The notes beneath the pieces are model-generated. The model was given only the letters and a program-made list of their open reading frames with translations. It was not told where the DNA came from and ran no database searches. Both the position numbers and the translations under genes were made by a program. This document shows, in pieces, positions 6,527 to 9,044 of a DNA stretch of 9,044 nt. The stretch covers positions 1 to 9,044 of the forward strand of contig JBBAAG010000101.1 in assembly GCA_041658405.1 (NCBI GenBank), given 5' to 3'. Source of the DNA: Elusimicrobiota bacterium. Lineage in GTDB: Bacteria > Elusimicrobiota > UBA5214 > JBBAAG01. Positions within the stretch are counted from its first letter, which is position 1; the number at the start of each line of letters is the position of its first letter.

Positions 6527-7051
6527 ATGTATACGAAATATTATCGCTTATTACTAATTTGTTTATTCAGTATTATAATATTGAATGTATCTGTTTACGC
6601 AAAATCTGAGGGAAATCTTATCGCTAACCGTTTGTCATTAGGGTTAAACTATCCCGGGATTAATGTAAAATACAGTTTCTTAAACAACTTTGCTTTAGAC
6701 GTTCATTACCAAGGCAGCGCTACGGTCGGTGTTGCAGGAACGAGGGCATGTTATTATTATGTTTTTCCAAAAATAATTATTGTTCCCTATCTAGGTTTGG
6801 AGTTAGATTATCTACAGTACAAAAATCAACAAAGCAATGATTGGACGATAACAGGGTCGTATGTTGGCGGGTTACTGGGTGTAGAATACTTTTTCTCGCG
6901 GGTGTTAAGCGTTTGCGCAGATATCGGGTACGGAAATATGAATATGGCGAGTACAACAGTCAGCGATGTTTCGTATCTCACCGACAAATACGTGGCAAAT
7001 ATCGGGTTGAACTTGTACATCACCGCGCCAAAACAGAATATCGGCAAATGA
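6527..7051 (+). CDS. Small secreted outer-membrane beta-barrel-like protein
   Basis: This 174-residue protein has a clear signal peptide: a basic start (MYTKYYR), a hydrophobic core (LLLICLFSIIIL) and an AYA/K cleavage site after residue 25. The mature part alternates hydrophobic and polar residues in strands separated by short turns (RLSLGLNY, INVKYSFLNNFALDVHYQ, KIIIVPYLGLELDYLQY, SYVGGLLGVEYFF, SVCADIGYGNMNM, YVANIGLNLYI). This suits a small OmpA/OmpW-like eight-strand barrel in the outer membrane. It begins 5 bases after the tail-fibre-like gene with no obvious Shine-Dalgarno, so translation is probably coupled. It could anchor or receive its neighbours' products, which is inference. The family is not identified beyond a barrel-like pattern. 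Confidence 0.88.
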   Translation: MYTKYYRLLLICLFSIIILNVSVYAKSEGNLIANRLSLGLNYPGINVKYSFLNNFALDVHYQGSATVGVAGTRACYYYVFPKIIIVPYLGLELDYLQYKNQQSNDWTITGSYVGGLLGVEYFFSRVLSVCADIGYGNMNMASTTVSDVSYLTDKYVANIGLNLYITAPKQNIGK

Positions 7052-7053
7052 GG
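7050..7053 (+). promoter_or_regulatory. Ribosome site overlapping the upstream stop codon
   Basis: GAGG (7050-7053) overlaps the TGA (7049-7051) of the barrel gene and sits 8 bases before the ATG at 7062. This supports that start and implies translational coupling between the two genes. Confidence 0.7.
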
Positions 7054-7061
7054 ACATCATT

Positions 7062-9044
7062 ATGAAAATTGTAAAGATTGTTATATGTATATCATCGCTG
7101 TGTTTACTTACGGGTAATTTATACTCAGCAACGTTTTCGTTAGGGATGCCTGCGGCAGTAGAGTCCGCAGCAAAAGAGTTTGAAAAAATTATTGAACAAA
7201 AACAGCAGGAGCGTATTAATAATAACAATAATATACCGCCTGCCGCGCCGGTGTTGTATGATTTCACAAGCCCGGATACCGACGGAGATTTCACGGTTCG
7301 TTGGAATTCAGTTACCAATGCGTTAAACTATATTTGCGAGGAAGACAATAATAATAGTTTTGACAGTCCTGTGACGATATATTCCGGTGCGAACACGTCG
7401 TATGACGTTGTCGGGAAATCTACGGGAACGTACTATTATCGTATGAAAGCTACGAACAGTTACGGCAACAGCGCGTGGAGCGCTGCGAAGTCAATCCGGA
7501 TTCCTTTGATAAGTGGTATGGTACTTATTCCTGCGGGTAATTTCACGACCGGATCTCCGTATGTGTACTCTTCAACAACAACAATATATCTGGACGCATA
7601 TTATATAGATAAATATGAAGTAACAAATGAGCAGTATAAACAGTTTATGGACGCAGGTGGGTATAGTACACAATCATACTGGACAACCGACGGGTGGACG
7701 TGGAAAACTGCAAACAATATAACTCAACCATTTGATTGGACAAGCTCCACTTTCGGGTATATCGCTAATAACGGCACGATCCTTCCCGTAGTTGGCGTAA
7801 GTTGGTATGAAGCGTATGCGTACGCGAAATGGGCCGACAAGCGGTTGCCGACGGAAGCGGAGTGGGAGAAAGCAGCAAGAGGTACTGACGCGCGGATGTA
7901 TCCATGGGGTAGCACATGGCACGCCAACTATTGTAACTGGTACGACGGTACATCAGGCGATGGTACTCAGGATGGATATAGTTATACAGCGCCGGTAGGA
8001 AGTTACGAAAACGGGAAAAGCCCGTATGGGTGTTATGATATGGCAGGCAATGCGAACGAATTGTGCAACGACTGGGGCTGGATTTCTTTCATGAACTACA
8101 ATCCCATCGGTCCTTCTTCAGGTACATCCAAAATATTGTGTGGCGGTTCGTGGTCAGAATCATCAACATGGTGTTTATCATATTACACTAACGGATCTTG
8201 GCCATATGATCAGTCTTTCGGTTTTCGTTGTGCAAAATCGAGCGGGACAATAATACCGACAACGCCCATTTTAAATGATATTAGCAATCCTGATATTAAC
8301 GGTATTTATACGGTAAATTGGGGCAGTGTGTATTCTGTTTCAAGTTATTCATTGGAAGAAGATGATAATAGCGGGTTCAATAGTTCTGTTGAAGTGTATT
8401 TCGGAACGAGTACAACAGAAACGTTTTCATCAAAAAAGCCTGATGGCCTTTATTATTATAGGGTAAAAGCTAACGGGAGAGACGGTAGTAGTGCATGGAG
8501 TCCTGCGAAGTATGTAACAATAGTCGATACAATAACTCCGACGGTACCTATACTGGTTAGTCCTAATAATAACCAGACAGTTGATACTGAGATTATACCA
8601 TTTGACTGGACGAATTCTACGGATATAAGCGGAGTAAGTTATGAATTGCAAGTGTCGAGTATTAGTTCGTTCGCTACAACAAATGTCAATCAAACAGGAT
8701 TGGCAATTTCTAGTTATACGGTCAGCACGATGTTAAGTAATGACACAACCTACTACTGGCGTGTTCGCGCGAAAGACGGCGCAGCAAACCCTAATTGCAG
8801 TGGATGGAGCACTGCATGGAATTTTACTGTTGCGATAAGCACCTTACCTGGTATGGTTTTAGTTCCGGCGGGATATTTTGTTATGGGTTCGACTTTTAAC
8901 GCAGCTGAACAACCGGTACATTCGGTATATCTTGATACATATTATATAGATAAATACGAAGTGACCAACGGGCAGTATAAACAGTTTGTCGATGCGTTAG
9001 GTTACAATACTTCGTCATACTGGACTACCGACGGGTGGACATGG
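7062..9044 (+). CDS. Secreted modular FN3 / FGE-sulfatase-fold protein, 3' incomplete
   Basis: The frame stays open for 661 codons to the window edge. A signal peptide (MKIVKIVICISSLCLLTGNLYSA, cleaved near 23) has no lipobox Cys, and a charged helix and poly-Asn linker (53-57) follow. Next come an FN3-like domain (about 63-147), an FGE-sulfatase (SUMF1, C-type-lectin-like) domain (152-393), FN3-like domains at about 402-487 and 495-590, and the start of a second FGE domain (597-661). FGE hallmarks are GMVLIPAGNF, YYIDKYEVTNEQYKQF, RLPTEAEWEKAARG, YPWGS, GCYDMAGNANELCNDW, GGSW (361-364) and FGFRCAKS. True formylglycine enzymes carry a Cys pair 2 and 7 residues after the GGSW Trp. Here the first is Glu366 and only Cys371 remains, so binding or structure is likelier than catalysis. 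It probably acts outside the cytoplasm. Confidence 0.93.
   Translation, partial: MKIVKIVICISSLCLLTGNLYSATFSLGMPAAVESAAKEFEKIIEQKQQERINNNNNIPPAAPVLYDFTSPDTDGDFTVRWNSVTNALNYICEEDNNNSFDSPVTIYSGANTSYDVVGKSTGTYYYRMKATNSYGNSAWSAAKSIRIPLISGMVLIPAGNFTTGSPYVYSSTTTIYLDAYYIDKYEVTNEQYKQFMDAGGYSTQSYWTTDGWTWKTANNITQPFDWTSSTFGYIANNGTILPVVGVSWYEAYAYAKWADKRLPTEAEWEKAARGTDARMYPWGSTWHANYCNWYDGTSGDGTQDGYSYTAPVGSYENGKSPYGCYDMAGNANELCNDWGWISFMNYNPIGPSSGTSKILCGGSWSESSTWCLSYYTNGSWPYDQSFGFRCAKSSGTIIPTTPILNDISNPDINGIYTVNWGSVYSVSSYSLEEDDNSGFNSSVEVYFGTSTTETFSSKKPDGLYYYRVKANGRDGSSAWSPAKYVTIVDTITPTVPILVSPNNNQTVDTEIIPFDWTNSTDISGVSYELQVSSISSFATTNVNQTGLAISSYTVSTMLSNDTTYYWRVRAKDGAANPNCSGWSTAWNFTVAISTLPGMVLVPAGYFVMGSTFNAAEQPVHSVYLDTYYIDKYEVTNGQYKQFVDALGYNTSSYWTTDGWTW
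7248..7502 (+). repeat. FN3-like module, copy 1
   Basis: Residues about 63-147 (PVLYDFTSPDTDGDFTV ... SAWSAAKSIRI) match the module at about 8265-8522 in order and spacing. Shared features are (L)..(I)...PD..G.(F/Y)TV.W, EED(N/D)N..F, YYYR(M/V)KA and SAWS.AK. The two appear to be duplicates, each preceding an FGE section. Confidence 0.7.
7590..7703 (+). repeat. FGE-module internal repeat, copy 1
   Basis: By hand alignment, 90 of 114 bases and 32 of 38 residues match the copy at 8931-9044, exactly 447 codons downstream. Most base differences fall in third codon positions, so the duplicated module has been kept under protein-level selection. Confidence 0.85.
8265..8522 (+). repeat. FN3-like module, copy 2
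   Basis: Residues about 402-487 (PILNDISNPDINGIYTV ... SAWSPAKYVTI) are the second copy of the module at about 7248-7502. Here an extra, different FN3-like domain (VPILVSPNNNQTVDTE ... WNFTVAIS) follows before the next FGE section, so the repeat unit is not identical each time. Confidence 0.7.
8931..9044 (+). repeat. FGE-module internal repeat, copy 2, cut by window edge
   Basis: This is the second copy of 7590-7703 (LDTYYIDKYEVTNGQYKQF, then YWTTDGWTW). It runs into the right edge, so its full length and the number of further modules cannot be seen. Confidence 0.85.

Noticed and set aside
8139..8238. Diversity-generating retroelement variable region at the end of the first FGE domain
   Set aside because: The C-type-lectin fold and GGSW...GFR layout fit known targets, but the codons between them are mostly not NNC/NNT as expected from mutated AAC/AAT. 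The site is internal to the protein, and no reverse transcriptase or template repeat is in the window.
1..9044. CRISPR array, tRNA, rRNA, insertion sequence or integrase
   Set aside because: No regularly spaced repeats, cloverleaf-like sequence, terminal inverted repeats with a transposase, or recombinase motifs were found on either strand.

Overview
The window looks like bacterial DNA from a diderm (Gram-negative-type) organism of low to moderate GC. All supported genes are on the + strand. Evidence for a diderm is a small secreted beta-barrel-like protein (6527-7051) and a large secreted FN3/FGE-sulfatase-fold protein (from 7062). The mix of a tail-collar/beta-helix protein, a small outer-membrane-type protein and repeated 'GMVLIPAG...' FGE-fold modules resembles what is seen in uncultured candidate phyla, but the sequence alone does not fix a taxon.

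Left block (about 1-3226). After roughly 200-320 bases with no convincing gene, two palindromic elements (235-255 and 275-322) precede a compact three-gene run. It holds a 65-residue orphan protein (322-519), a 196-residue helical, probably coiled-coil protein (555-1145), and a 692-residue ATPase (1148-3226). The ATPase is of the HerA/VirD4 (DUF87) type, with a winged-helix segment and a C-terminal domain that resembles a PD-(D/E)XK nuclease. The last two genes are 2 bases apart. The set reads as a DNA-translocation or DNA-processing module (mobile-element transfer or defence); this role is inferred from the ATPase.

Middle (3227-3680). This 454-base AT-rich gap separates the blocks. It holds a weak AT-only hairpin, a candidate promoter (3364-3393), a stem-loop (3404-3427), a 10-codon mini-ORF with a strong Shine-Dalgarno (3578-3610) and a second promoter with a perfect TATAAT (3614-3642).

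Right block (3681-9044). Three closely packed genes look like one operon. The first encodes a 946-residue mosaic phage-tail-fibre-like protein: right-handed beta-helix, two jelly-roll carbohydrate-binding-like domains, glycine-rich repeats between two 'VGIG..(D/N)P...LDV.G' motifs, and a C-terminal tail-collar domain. The second encodes a 174-residue secreted beta-barrel-like protein. The third is an incomplete gene, open at the window's right edge, for a secreted protein built from alternating FN3-like and FGE-sulfatase (C-type-lectin-like) modules. Together they suggest a surface or extracellular recognition assembly, although the first protein has no signal peptide and no possible upstream start.
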